Source: Linnemannia schmuckeri | Taxonomy: Eukaryota > Mortierellomycota > Mortierellomycetes > Mortierellales > Mortierellaceae | NCBI GenBank assembly: GCA_029449235.1 | Contig: JANATG010000008.1 | Coordinates: forward strand, 2,542,001-2,606,000 | DNA length: 64,000 nt | Direction of reading: 5' to 3' | In this document: piece by piece, positions 44,833 through 55,677 of the stretch | Layout: the number at the start of each line of letters is the position of its first letter | Numbering within the stretch: the first letter of the stretch is position 1 | Made by a program: the position numbers and the translations under genes | The notes under the pieces: model-generated | Told to the model about the DNA's origin: nothing | Databases searched by the model: none | What the model saw: the letters and a program-made list of their open reading frames with translations, nothing else

Positions 44833-47698
44833 TCGAAGGCAATCGTTCCCGGCACCATTGGATTCCAACCAGCTCTATCATCAGCACTCCATAAATAACA
44901 CTGATGCTCAACGGGAGCCCCGCCAACAACAACAAGGACAAGGACAACAGGAGCATTATCCCCGCGCCATCCAACGCACAAATGAGCTGTATCCGGGCTC
45001 TCGTTCATCACTCTATCTGTCCTCTTCTGCGTCGCGGCACAGCATGGTGGCTCTAGATTATCACCAACCTCAACCTACTCCTCGGCTCTCACAACAGCAG
45101 CAGCAGCAACAACAAAGCTCATCACCCTCATTTTGGCGGGAGTCTCACTCGCGACTCCAATCTCAACAACAACAACAGCAATTCTCTCCCCACCAATATC
45201 GCCCTAAATACCTATACTACCCCCAACAACAACAACTCCCTCATTCAGCTCACTATGGTCACTATCAACAGCAGCAACACTACCAGGCTGCTGCCTCTCC
45301 TTCCGCTTATCATCCTCCTTATGAGCCTCTTGTACATGAGGATTTGGACCAACAAAACGTTAACCATCGTCGGTCGCTGTCATTGAACAACTCGAGTGGT
45401 CGTCGAGGCGGTGCTGGATCTAGGCCACAGTCGCAAGTCTACCGTAAGGCGACCACAGCGAGACTCGAGAACTTGTCATTGGCAGAGCAGGCCCGGCAGG
45501 AGCATCAGATGAGGAGACAGCATTATCAACAACATTACCAGCATCATCGTCAACAACAACAGCAACAACAACAGCAGTTCCAGCACCAGCATCAGCACCA
45601 GCAGTACTATCAGACCCCGGGATCTCGGCCAGAGAGCATGTACTCGAACGGATATGGTGCTGTTGCTGCTTCTCCTAGCGCACACACGATGGGCTCGACC
45701 TCACCTCGAGATGCGAGCCAGTTTGTGCCACCTCGTCGCCGCCAGGCACATCCTCGTCCGCGCCCTCCTTCAATTGTGACTCACCAGCACCAGCTACAAC
45801 ATCGTCATTCAATAGTGTCGGCTCCTAAGACTAGCAGTGTGAGTCGGTCAGCCCATGATTTGGCCTGGGAGCGTCATTGCTATTACCAGCAGCAACAGAT
45901 GCTGGAGGATGCCTTGGCTGAGCGCAAGCGGATCGAGCAACAACAACAGCAGCAGCAGAAGAAATTACAGCAGCGCCCAATGTCGTCAGTCGAGAGTGGA
46001 CTCCAGGTTCCTTTATTGCAGGGCTCGTCGTCATCAATGGTCAGGACAAGTTCGATGAGTCGCATCTCGTCCATCTCAACGACTGCGGTAACCGGTGGCA
46101 ATTCTGGCTCTACAGTCGGACGGAGAACTGCAGTCGGGAAGGTGGCTCTTGGTTCGTCGGGCCTGTCGCGATCTGTCTCGACGTCGGCGATTGCGGATGC
46201 GAAATCGAGAGCTGCCAAGAAAGACAAGTCGATTCATCTCAACCTCAAGAAGGGCAAGGACTCTCCTACGACAGAGACTGAGACAAAGTTTCCAGTCATT
46301 GATTGCAAATTCCTTCGACTCTTCAGGAGCGAGCCGAAGCTGTCGATGAAAAAAACGGTGTCGGCAAACACAGAAAGTCCATCCACATCGACGCAGACTC
46401 AGTCTGTCGGCAGCCCCAAGGAACAGTCTACGGCTCCAGTCATTGTCACCATCCAGCCTCTCGACTCGACAACATTAACAGCAACACCAGCAGCGCCAAC
46501 AGGGTTGAATCGCAGGAGGACCTTGAAGGATCTTGCACCCTCGATCAAATCCTTGGCCCGTCGATGCTCTAGTCGTTTCAGCAGCAACAACTCCTCTAGT
46601 CGTCCCAACTCCTTTGCTGGATCCAGCAGCGATCCTGTTATTCAGCTTTCAGATGGTAGAGGTCCAGGAGCCAGTAACAGTTTTTCGATGACCACCAGCT
46701 TCTTGCCCCTCAAGTTGTCGCTGTCCTCTCTCCCACGCTCGTTGGCCCCCGGTCCTGATGGCATTGTCGATCTCCAACAGGCCGCTGCTGCTTCACCGTC
46801 GTCGTCTTCCCCTTTGTCGGTGAAGTCTTTCCCTCCCGCCTCTGTTAGCACTCCTTCCCTCTCCTTGTCAGACATACCACCGTCCCCCCCACAACAACAG
46901 CAAGAGCAGCGTGTTCCGATTCATCGCAAGGTGACGCTTTTCCGATCCAAGACCATGTCTCTGGCCAAATCTTCTCGCCAGGCTGCTTCCTCTCCTCCTT
47001 CTCATGCTGACGACACGATTGATACGACACCTTCCAACGCCATGGCTGCTGATGATCACGATGATAAAAATAACAACACCAGCAAGAACGACTCTGCACG
47101 CGCCAACTCCCTCTCGAGCCGCCGTCGACGCCAACGCGACTCATTGAGACTTGCTAACGGCCACGGACTCGACTTTGATACCTTCCCTCTACCTGCTACC
47201 ACCTCCAAAGTCACTGCTTCTGCTTCCGCTGAAGAGAAAGCGAGCGCTGCTGCTGTTGAGCGGTCCACCAACGATTTGGAGTCTGCCTTGCCCGGTGCTG
47301 GTCTCGGTCGGTCAGTTGTCCCCCCCGCCCTTCCAGCGATTGTCACTACCGGGGTTCGCCTCTCAGACTTGGACCAGCAACAAAAAGCCAGACGACAGAT
47401 CATTTCCTTGTTGGCTATGGGACGCAAGGATCGGATCTCTGCCAAGACTGGACATGTCATGAAGAGCAGTAGTCCAACATCCGCGTCGCCTTCGACTCCC
47501 ACGACGGCTAGTACTCCTACAACGCCTTGGAGTCAGTTGTCGCCACTTGCTCTTGAGGCTCAGGAGGATCTCTTTGTTAGCCCTGTTGCTACCGAGGAGA
47601 AGAAGCAGGGAGCAGTTGATGAGGACCCGTGTGAGAAGATTGCGTTTATGCTGGTCCCCAAGTCTCGGTATGAGTTCCAACCCCTTGTCGTTGCTTGA
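42271..47698 (+). CDS. Large Ser/Gln-rich protein with putative membrane segments (~1577 aa)
   Basis: Exon 2 (43127-47698, 1524 codons) is certain as a long open frame. Exon 1 (42271-42432) is proposed: it ends AAG-GTAAAC, and the acceptor TGCCCAG at 43126 joins RYQDKSNEK to LRALIRHLS in frame across a 694-bp intron. Exon 1 has a hydrophobic stretch (PIVARYSLFFTLAMF). A second, stronger one lies early in exon 2 (IAALLSVTLTMILLSLL), followed by a very basic segment (KKRHVRRKGRSS). The rest is disordered: Ser runs, poly-Gln (longest about 13, near 44790-44830), Asn runs, and short basic-hydrophobic islands (FRSKTMSLAK; LKDLAPSIKSLARR). I recognise no catalytic domain. It is possibly a membrane-anchored scaffold; that is inference. 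If exon 1 is wrong, an ATG at 43106 is the fallback. Confidence 0.75.
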
Positions 47699-48681
47699 AC
47701 ACATACCTCTTTTTTTTTCTACCTTTTTAAAAAATCATAATTATTTAGCATAGTTTTTTTGTATTGTACTTAGTTCTTTTTGATAGTTCTTTGCTCTTTG
47801 TTCTTGCACGCTTCGTTCTTATAATTTGTATGATAGTTTCTTTCATTCTTTTGATATACTTTTTCTAAATGCCACATAATATAAGTTTTGTACCGCTTTT
47901 CACAACAAAAAGACAAGCGATCATTTTGAGTATTTGCCTGGTTGGGCGTATGTCAAAAAACAATATGAACAAATGACGTGAGTGGAAATCAAGCAGGTTG
48001 TTCCTGAAGTTCAAAGTCGGAGTACCACGCTCGAGCCAACCAACGGCTGATCAATTTAATCATTGATCAGGAAGTGAGACGAATAAAAAGTTGGTGGCGT
48101 AGATAGTTTGTTGCAAACTGGCCAAAACATCCCTTGCTTTTCTATTCAATTGTACTTCCTTCTTTCCAATTCTCGTTTGATAGAAAGAAAGTGTGGTAGA
48201 CAACAGCATCTCCCTATTTGCCTGTCTATTTTTGTGCAACAACAGCTCACAGTCAGAGGGCGCAAAAAAAATCGCACGCATAACGAGAGTAGAGAAGATG
48301 GGTGACGACACAAAGTATTGTGTGAATACAAACTTTCTGCTTTTGTGTCTCTTGAACCCCTTTCTCCCTACTCCTGCCTCTCATCATCTTCCTTTCTGCA
48401 TTCTTTCATCATCTTTCATTCCATCCTTTTCCTTCGTCTTACTTTGCCATTCATTCATCTTCTTTACCAAGGATTCAGCAAAACGTCCTTCATACATACT
48501 ACTCGCTTTTCGATACCCCGTTGCATACTCTGCGCCAGAGCATCTTCCAGGAAGCTGAACGTTTCGAACGTATTTGTCAAAGTAAGATACACGAACAATC
48601 CACTCTTCTTGACATAACGAACATCCATGACTCTTTATTAACCAAAGCATTCTTGTTTATTTCCGTAAAAAGCAAGAAGAC
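47699..48681. other. Intergenic, upstream of the NLR gene
   Basis: A T-rich 3' flank (47710-47870), dispersed repeat R3 (48005-48112), and then the presumed promoter/leader of the NACHT-WD40 gene. No further coding sequence is supported. Confidence 0.5.
48005..48112 (+). repeat. Dispersed repeat copy R3
   Basis: Landmarks: CCACGCTCGAGCCAACCAACGG, split here only by naming (48026-48047), an inner perfect palindrome with arms CTGATCAAT and ATTGATCAG around a six-base spacer, then AAGTGAGACGAAT and the right arm AGTTGGTGG with GTAGA. It lies about 570 bp upstream of the NLR start. Confidence 0.75.
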
Positions 48682-51600
48682 ATGAACGACGGGAAACGAG
48701 CACTCTCTCAGCTTGAGCGGACAACCAAGTGTGGGTGCACATCATCTTCGACATGCAACATCTCCGCTGCGTTGCAAAGCGTGCATCATGACACCCTCGC
48801 GGTTCCAGAGTCAATTTCGGGAACGTTCACAGGGCCGTTCTCGTCGGGGTCTCGCTTGCACCCGTCCATCGCTCATACGCTTAGTCCTTATCATGAAGAT
48901 TTCCCAATGCTTGATCACGCCCTGCAGACCCTGAGAAAGCAGAGGATGGACGAGTACAAACAAGCCGTCTATATTGCTCCGATGGCCAAGTCCAACCTCC
49001 AGGCATCGGACGACAACCTCTTCTCGCTTATGGAGAACGTCAAAAAATTTCTGGCAAGCAACGGTCAAGTCATGCTGGTCCTGGGCGACTCTGGGGCTGG
49101 GAAGTCGACCTTCAATCAATATCTGGAGTACCAGCTTTGGATGAACTACAGGACCGGCGACCGCATTCCTCTCTTCATCAACTTGCCAGGCCTAGAACGA
49201 CCGAAGAAGGAGCTTGTGGCCGAGCAGCTTAGAACTTTTTCCTTTTCGGACGAGCTGATCCGAGAGCTGAAGCTACATCGGCGTTTCATTCTAATTTGTG
49301 ACGGATACGACGAGAGCCAGCTCAACTCCAACCTGCACACCACCAATCTTCTTAACCAGCCTGGACAGTGGGACACCAAGCTGCTGATCACCTGCCGTAC
49401 TCAATACCTCGGCTCGGATTATCGAAATCGTTTTGTGCCTAAGGCAACGTCTCAGTATTACCGTTCTGCTGACGATCTGTTCCACGAGGCCGTCATCGTC
49501 CCATTCTCCAAAGGTCAGATTGAGGACTATGTCGAACGATATGTGCCACTCGAACCGCGCACCTGGGTCAAGGAGGACTACATGGACAAGCTGACGACGA
49601 TCCCCAACCTGATGGATTTGGTCAAGAACCCCTTCCTTCTGACGCTCTGCCTGGAAGCCCTCCCCAGCGTGGTTGAAGGCAAGACCAATCTCTCAAGACT
49701 TTGGGTCACTCGCACGCACATCTACGACAATTTTGTGGAGCATTGGATGGCTGTCAACAAACGACGACTGCAGGAGCAAAAGTTAGGCGGCGATTACCTG
49801 AAGGCACTCGAGGAGTTGTTGGATGATGGGTTTGAGAAGGCCGTGATCAAATTCCAGCAGGGCTTGGCGACTGCAATTTTTCAAGAGCAGGAAGGTCGAC
49901 CGGTTGTTGATTACACTCCCAGGCGTGACAAGAACTCTTGGAAGGCAGCATTCTTCAGCTCCGAGCCCGAGACAACCCTCCTCCGGACTGCCAGTCTTCT
50001 GAGCCGTGTCGCCAACCAGTTTCGCTTTGTACACCGGTCGGTCTTGGAGTACTTTTATTCCTGCGCCATCTGTTCTCCTAGCAGTAACATCGTAGGAATT
50101 GCTCCGCAATGCCGTGTTGACTTCGGCACCGTCCTGCTCTCGTTTGACGACCATCCATTGTCTCACAGGAACCTTGTCGTGGAACCATCGATCGTACAAT
50201 TCTTGTCAGAGCGCGTCCACTCGAACCCCGAATTCGAAAGACATCTCCACGATCTCCTCGAGCGATCCAAGACTGACGACCAGGCTGGCAGGGCAGCGGC
50301 GAATGCCATTACCATATTGGTCAAGGCCGGTGTTCGATTCAACGGAGCTGACCTTCGAGGCATCAGGATTCCCGGAGCTGATTTGACTGCTGGCCAGTTC
50401 GACATCGCACAACTTCAAGGGGCCGACCTGACTAGTGTCAACCTTACCAAAAGCTGGATCCGGCAGGCGAACTTCACGCGCACGCAAATGGAAAGGGTTC
50501 AGTTTGGAGAGCTGGCGTACTTAAAGATGTCAGAGCAGGTGATATCATGCGCTTTTTCGCCAGATGGGAAGACCTTTATCGGGAGTCTTGCGAGTGGCAA
50601 CATCATCGTGTACGACACTGCAACTTGGACTAAGGTCTGCAGTTTTGAAGGTGATCAGGGAGGTATTACTAGCATCGCCTTTTCACCGTCTAGCCATCAG
50701 CTTGTTACTGCCTGTAGGGATTCCACATTACGGCTGTGGGATTATGAGACAGGACGGTGCGAGTTGGTTTTGGAAGGGCACAGTGGTAGCGGGATGTCAG
50801 TAGCTTTTTCACCTTCAGGAAAACAGATCGCAACGGCGAGTCTCTTCAAGTCCATGAAATTATGGAACTTTCAGAGCCATCCTGCATCCTTCGTCGCAAT
50901 CAAAGATAACAGCATGATGACCAGTGTTGCATACTCGCCCGACGGACTTTACATTGCATCTGGTGGCGTAGATGGAGCTGTACGGATTTTCGACACCGAG
51001 ACTGGATCGCTAAAGCTGGTTCTGAAGAGTGAGTCGCAATCGGTTATCTGCATTGCTTTTTCACCCGATGGTCAATGTATAGTTTTTGGACATGTCAACG
51101 GCGAGCTACAGGTCAGGAACACCACAGATGGCAAATCAGGGTCCAATTGGAAGGGGCATGCTACAGATGTGACGAGCGCTGTCTTTTCTCCAAACGGACA
51201 ATGGATCGCCTCATCTAGTCAAGACAGCACCGTCAAGCTATGGAGTGCACAAACAAGAGCCCTTATGTCCGTTTTCTCAGGCCATTCCGGAGTCATCACC
51301 AGCGTGGCCTTTTCTCCGGACAATGCACTTTTGGCTTCGGGCAGTTGGGACAGCACTGTGCGAATTTGGCAGATAAACTCAACAAGAAAAGTATTCGAAT
51401 TTTCTGACCCAACCGACTCCGCTTCGAGTTTGGAGTATTCTCCAAACGGTCAGTTCCTCCTCACTGGAACATGGGCTGGGCGTGTGTATCAATATGATGC
51501 CGCATCTGGTGCTCCCGATCTGGCTCTCTTAAAAGGGCAAAGCTTAGTCAAGTGCGTCGCATATTCCCCAGACGGACTTCGATTTGCCGTAGTCGACAAC

Positions 51601-52500
51601 AGCAACGAGGTCAAGATTTGGAGGATGCAAACTGGTCAAGTTGATTTTATACTAATCGGCCACCCAGAGGAGGTGACGACTGTTGCGTTTTCTCTATGTG
51701 GTAGTCGGATAGCTACCGGCAGCAGAGACATGACTGTGCGACTGTGGGATTCCCGTTCAGGAGCACCAGGCCGTGTTCTTTCTGGCCATATTAAATCGAT
51801 TTCAAGCATCTCCATATCGCCGAGCGAGGATCGCATCTTTTCCGGGAGCGGGGATGGAACTATTCGAGTGTGGGACATGAACACCGGCGAGTCCAGAGTG
51901 ATTGTCAGTCCTGATCACGATGCCTTGGCTGAGGTATGGGACTTCTTTATCTATTCCTATGGACTGGGTGACGTCGAAGAGTTTATCGTGGATTTCAAGT
52001 ATTCACGGAGTTGTAACCAGATCGCCACCATACATGGTGATGAGAACGTTCGATTATGGAGCGAAGACGCTGGAGTGTTTCAGCATTCCCTGAAGCATGA
52101 CACCGAAGTTTCGTGCTTTGCGATTTCGTCTTGCGGTCAATGGATCGCGTGTGGGAGTGGTGACTCAGTTTGGCTATGGAATTTCGTGGTAGAGGATGGG
52201 ATTCAGCAGTGGAAGTGTATCTCAAAGACCCCCGATTTTTCTTTCAGATACGTCAGGAATATTGCTTGGAGACCTGATAACTTGGAGTTTGCAATTGGTT
52301 ATGACGATAGCTCCATTCGAGTATGGAGGTTGCAGACCGGATCGAATGCCCTGTCAATACAGCTTGTTTGGAGTATAGGACCTGCCCCTCTTGTTGTAGC
52401 GGGTGCTGTGATAATAGACACGGTTGGCCTCAGCGACGTCAATCGACGTTTACTTTTGCAGCGCGGTGCCATCGACGGATCTTTACTGAAGGAGGTGTAA
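48682..52500 (+). CDS. NLR-like NACHT-pentapeptide-WD40 protein (complete)
   Basis: Single exon, 1272 residues. Order: an N-terminal segment of about 130 residues with no known effector domain; NACHT NTPase with Walker A GDSGAGKST at 135-143, Walker B FILICDGYDE at 202-211 and a sensor-like LLITCRTQYLG; a helical region to about 540; pentapeptide repeats (GADLRGIRIPGADLTAGQF) at about 553-610; then WD40 repeats to near the end (repeated FSPDG, SGS.D.T.R.W). In fungi such STAND ATPases act as NLR-like sensors: ligand binding to the repeats triggers nucleotide-dependent oligomerisation. Here the role is inferred from architecture only. The short N-terminus could mean loss of an effector domain. 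It is paralogous to 2-2344, bracketed by repeats R3 and R4, with an A40 tract 55 bp after the stop. Confidence 0.93.
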   Translation: MNDGKRALSQLERTTKCGCTSSSTCNISAALQSVHHDTLAVPESISGTFTGPFSSGSRLHPSIAHTLSPYHEDFPMLDHALQTLRKQRMDEYKQAVYIAPMAKSNLQASDDNLFSLMENVKKFLASNGQVMLVLGDSGAGKSTFNQYLEYQLWMNYRTGDRIPLFINLPGLERPKKELVAEQLRTFSFSDELIRELKLHRRFILICDGYDESQLNSNLHTTNLLNQPGQWDTKLLITCRTQYLGSDYRNRFVPKATSQYYRSADDLFHEAVIVPFSKGQIEDYVERYVPLEPRTWVKEDYMDKLTTIPNLMDLVKNPFLLTLCLEALPSVVEGKTNLSRLWVTRTHIYDNFVEHWMAVNKRRLQEQKLGGDYLKALEELLDDGFEKAVIKFQQGLATAIFQEQEGRPVVDYTPRRDKNSWKAAFFSSEPETTLLRTASLLSRVANQFRFVHRSVLEYFYSCAICSPSSNIVGIAPQCRVDFGTVLLSFDDHPLSHRNLVVEPSIVQFLSERVHSNPEFERHLHDLLERSKTDDQAGRAAANAITILVKAGVRFNGADLRGIRIPGADLTAGQFDIAQLQGADLTSVNLTKSWIRQANFTRTQMERVQFGELAYLKMSEQVISCAFSPDGKTFIGSLASGNIIVYDTATWTKVCSFEGDQGGITSIAFSPSSHQLVTACRDSTLRLWDYETGRCELVLEGHSGSGMSVAFSPSGKQIATASLFKSMKLWNFQSHPASFVAIKDNSMMTSVAYSPDGLYIASGGVDGAVRIFDTETGSLKLVLKSESQSVICIAFSPDGQCIVFGHVNGELQVRNTTDGKSGSNWKGHATDVTSAVFSPNGQWIASSSQDSTVKLWSAQTRALMSVFSGHSGVITSVAFSPDNALLASGSWDSTVRIWQINSTRKVFEFSDPTDSASSLEYSPNGQFLLTGTWAGRVYQYDAASGAPDLALLKGQSLVKCVAYSPDGLRFAVVDNSNEVKIWRMQTGQVDFILIGHPEEVTTVAFSLCGSRIATGSRDMTVRLWDSRSGAPGRVLSGHIKSISSISISPSEDRIFSGSGDGTIRVWDMNTGESRVIVSPDHDALAEVWDFFIYSYGLGDVEEFIVDFKYSRSCNQIATIHGDENVRLWSEDAGVFQHSLKHDTEVSCFAISSCGQWIACGSGDSVWLWNFVVEDGIQQWKCISKTPDFSFRYVRNIAWRPDNLEFAIGYDDSSIRVWRLQTGSNALSIQLVWSIGPAPLVVAGAVIIDTVGLSDVNRRLLLQRGAIDGSLLKEV

Positions 52501-52550
52501 GAAAAAGACTTAGAAATAAAGAGAAAGAGCATAATTGCAGAAAGTATGTG

Positions 52551-52555
<5 letters not shown>

Positions 52556-52595
<40 letters not shown>
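52556..52595 (+). repeat. A40 tract after the NLR stop
   Basis: Forty A beginning 56 bp after the stop codon of the intronless NLR gene, on its coding strand. Confidence 0.95.
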
Positions 52596-52597
<2 letters not shown>

Positions 52598-52629
52598 CAG
52601 CGAATGCTAATGACTCTGTTCTATTTCAT

Positions 52630-52745
52630 TCGCGAACCATGAAAATCATAAATCTGACGGGGAACACGCTTGAGCCACCAACGTTGTTTACTGATCAATG
52701 ATCAGTAAGTGAGACGAACAAAGGTTGGTGGAATCGATTAGTCAA
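52630..52745 (+). repeat. Dispersed repeat copy R4
   Basis: Landmarks: ATTCGCGAA, GAAAATCATAAATCTGACG, GGAACACGCTTGAG, left arm CCACCAAC (52675-52682), near-palindrome CTGATCAATGATCAG, GTAAGTGAGACGAAC, right arm GTTGGTGG (52724-52731). The two arms are exact 8-bp inverted repeats. Confidence 0.8.
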
Positions 52746-53439
52746 TGCTGCTAATGACTAATGAGATATGCTTATCTCTTCCTTCCTCACCTCTTCCTCA
52801 CGAAGAATGTGTTTCCACCTTCAGAAAGCATCCCATCAGCATATCAGCAAGCAATAACAAAGGTCGAAGCGCTTTGGCACATACCCTCTCCCGTTATCCT
52901 CATCAAAAAAAAAGGTTACACGGCTTGTAAACCTGGCTCTGTTCGAATGTGCAGTCTAGAAAACGCGCTAGTAGAGGCTTCGGGATGACTTTCTTTAAAG
53001 CCTAAGAAGATCTATCCCTTTGTTGCATCGGTACCATGATCAATGAAACGTCCTTGAGTGCCGTCAGCAAACAGCTTTACGAACGGTGCCTGGTCACTGA
53101 TGAATCTTTACCTTAGTGACAGTTGGTGCTAGCAAGCAGAAAATCCACGATTTTGATCGATTGTACATGATATGTAGCGTCCGCCTTGCATTTCACATCG
53201 CCGCTGCGACATCCTCGTCCTTGTTGATGTCATCAAAATATCCCTTGCCATGTTCTTTGAGCAAGACCGTCAAGCTACGCCTCTCCTATTCCTTTCCTAA
53301 CTAGCCTCCTCTGGTTCTTCGAAATTCCCGCAAACGAGACGAAGTTTCGTACTGTGCACCAACTGCAATGGACGAGTTGTTTCCATAATTACAAAAAGGG
53401 TGTCGTTGGTGTGATTTTTTATTTCGAAAAAATCATCGT

Positions 53440-54861
53440 TTAAGCACGAGCCTGGGCGACGGAGGCGGCAATGCGGTCCAAGTCACGCTGGCCGTCAACG
53501 GTGATCTTGCGTCCACTATTATTTTTGAACATTGAGAAACACAGAAAGAGCTGTTAGAAAGAAACACGAAACTCAATATGACCACGTCACAATGACTCCT
53601 ACACAACTAAAAAAAAAAAAATAACGAGAAAGAACACATGGTCAGGGACGCATACCCGTTCTCGTCAGCCTCCAAGACGTTAATCTTCTCCAAGGCCTGG
53701 AGGACCTTGCGGGCAATGGAACCGGAAGACTTAACGTGGTGGGAGGGGCGGGAACCGCGGTTGACGGTGCCACCGTGGAGCTTCTTGAGGGCTCCGACAC
53801 CAACGCCGCGGCGGAGGTAGATGTGACGGGCAACGCTGGCTATTAGGTGCGAAAAGTAATGAGGATAGCGAGTTAGTGCCTACCGCTTCTTCTGATTGCT
53901 TACTCCTGAGAATAGTTGAGTGTGCCCCTGTGCCATAATTAGTGGCGTTTTCTGCAGTCCTGGTGCTCCTTATGCGGTGGCGTATGTTGGACAATGCTGT
54001 TGGACAGTGCTGTTGCGATGTCGTGCAGAGAGCGCTATGTCGTCCTGTGAGTACTACTCTGAATTCTATTCCACCGTTCAGGGAACGGAGGCGGTACGCC
54101 TAAAGGCTTCACAGCAAGATAAAGCGTCTCCTACGCTCAATCCCGCATAGTTTCCCCTTAGGTTATAACAAAAATCTCCAGAATGATGTTGGCGACGGCA
54201 GCAAGTAAGCACTTAACGGTTCTCGGGTCTGCTGAATCGGTGTGTGCCGAAAAAAAGTCGAGGGTGGCGATTGGCCATGTATGAATTGAAAAATAACCAA
54301 GATCACAGGTTCGGCATGTAGATTTGGAATGATGTCGATGTGGCCGATGATGGTGCCATCATGGTTCCTAAGCCCTCCCTAATGGTTTCTGATGGGCTCG
54401 TAGGTTCCCGATCGTCCGTTTACTCCTGTTTGTCCTATGTATCCCGTCGGCTTTCTGATATTTTGCGGTATCCTGTAGTAAAATTATTACCAGCGCGAAC
54501 GTAGAACCAGTCAGGGTCATAGGGAGCCAACTCCTTGTTGGTGCCGGTCTTGACAAGATCGACCCACTTGGGGATCTCGAGCTTGCCGGAACTATGTAGT
54601 TCATTAAGGTAACGGTTCCCGAGGATTTTGATTAGAATTTGATGTTGAATTCATCTCGTAATCGTCGCTTTTTGGGGTTTTTCTTCGCTCCTGTTTCAAG
54701 ATCCGAGATCGATGTACCCAGATCGATGGATGTCGATCCTGGATCCTGATGCAGGGCTTCCCATCAATAAGAAAAACTCACCGCTTGAGGTAAGCGGCGT
54801 AGGCACGGTTGAAGTCGTGAGCGTTGATGTCCTGCACGGTGACCGAGTAGAGGGCAGCCAT
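53440..54861 (-). CDS. RPS19: Ribosomal protein eS19
   Basis: Four exons on the minus strand: 54861-54782, 54591-54491, 53839-53656, 53515-53440; 146 residues, the usual eS19 length. Diagnostic segments are SGKLEIPKWVDLVKTG, ELAPYDPDWFYVRA, ASVARHIYLRRGVGVGAL, KLHGGTVNRGSRPSHH and GQRDLDRIA. It is a component of the 40S subunit (head region), needed for 18S rRNA maturation. The start follows the family (MAALYSVTVQDINAHDF). Intron 2 is long (651 bp), the others 109-190 bp. All boundaries are GT-AG and keep phase. I looked for a C/D-box snoRNA in the long intron and found no convincing pair of boxes. Confidence 0.96.
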
Positions 54862-55607
54862 TTTAACAAAGGTGTGAAAGGGTTGAACAAAAAACACACA
54901 GCACCACCATATATCCAATTCGCTTCCTGGGCTGGGCTGGCGTGGTCCACTGTGCTTGCACGAAATATGTGTCTTAAGGGCCTCCTTGTATAACGTAAAC
55001 AACTGCAGCACATGCGATCATCTGCATCTGATCAATAAAATGAACTTTAATTGTTTACGATGATTAGTTTCAAATTACAGCGGTTGGATATTTGCCACCA
55101 AAGTGTTTGATCAGTGGCAGCTCTCTTTGTCTTGGATCCATTCCGGCAGCCAGGAGCCTCAATTCTTTAGCATGTGAAAAATCCTTTGCATCAGATGACC
55201 ACGTGTTGTTGGTTCCTCTGGTCAAGAGGCTCATTTTACTTGTTGCTTAACTAGAAAGAGGAGTACTCCTGCTTCCTGTTCCCAACCATCATGTCGATTT
55301 TGCTTGCTGCTTCTTGCTGCTTGCAACTTCCTTGCTCTCTGTGCCTCGGCTCACATTTATCCGGCCAGAAAATATGGCAATAAAACAACACGCCCGTTCC
55401 TATCCGGCTTCAACAAGGTTTTATGTGCACATCTCTTTTTTTTATTTCTTTCCTTCTCTCCCTTTCTCTGTTGGTCTTCTGTGCGTCTTGTCACAAGCCA
55501 AACAATGAACCTTACAAAAAATAAGTTAAACTGACCCTTCATATGGCAGGTACACAAACATTAGAGTACCATGAAAACAAAACGGCCTGTTGGGGCCAAA
55601 AATGGAG

Positions 55608-55644
55608 GTGGATGTGGAAGTGGATGTGGAAGTGGATGTGGAGT
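55608..55644 (+). repeat. 12-bp tandem repeat
   Basis: Unit GTGGATGTGGAA, about three copies, the last one incomplete. Confidence 0.85.
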
Positions 55645-55677
55645 GGATTTCTGCGAGATCATTTGGTATTTTTCAAT

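Larger units (their letters stand above)
52501..53439. other. Intergenic after the NLR gene
   Basis: It holds the A40 tract, repeat R4 and, on the minus strand near 53100-53300, a roughly 60-codon frame with one stop that may be a coding relic. AATAAA near 53415-53425 on the minus strand is a plausible poly(A) signal for eS19. Confidence 0.5.

Noticed and set aside
53840..54490. snoRNA in the long eS19 intron
   Set aside because: An ATGATGG box-C-like motif is present on the sense strand, but no CTGA box D at suitable distance was found.
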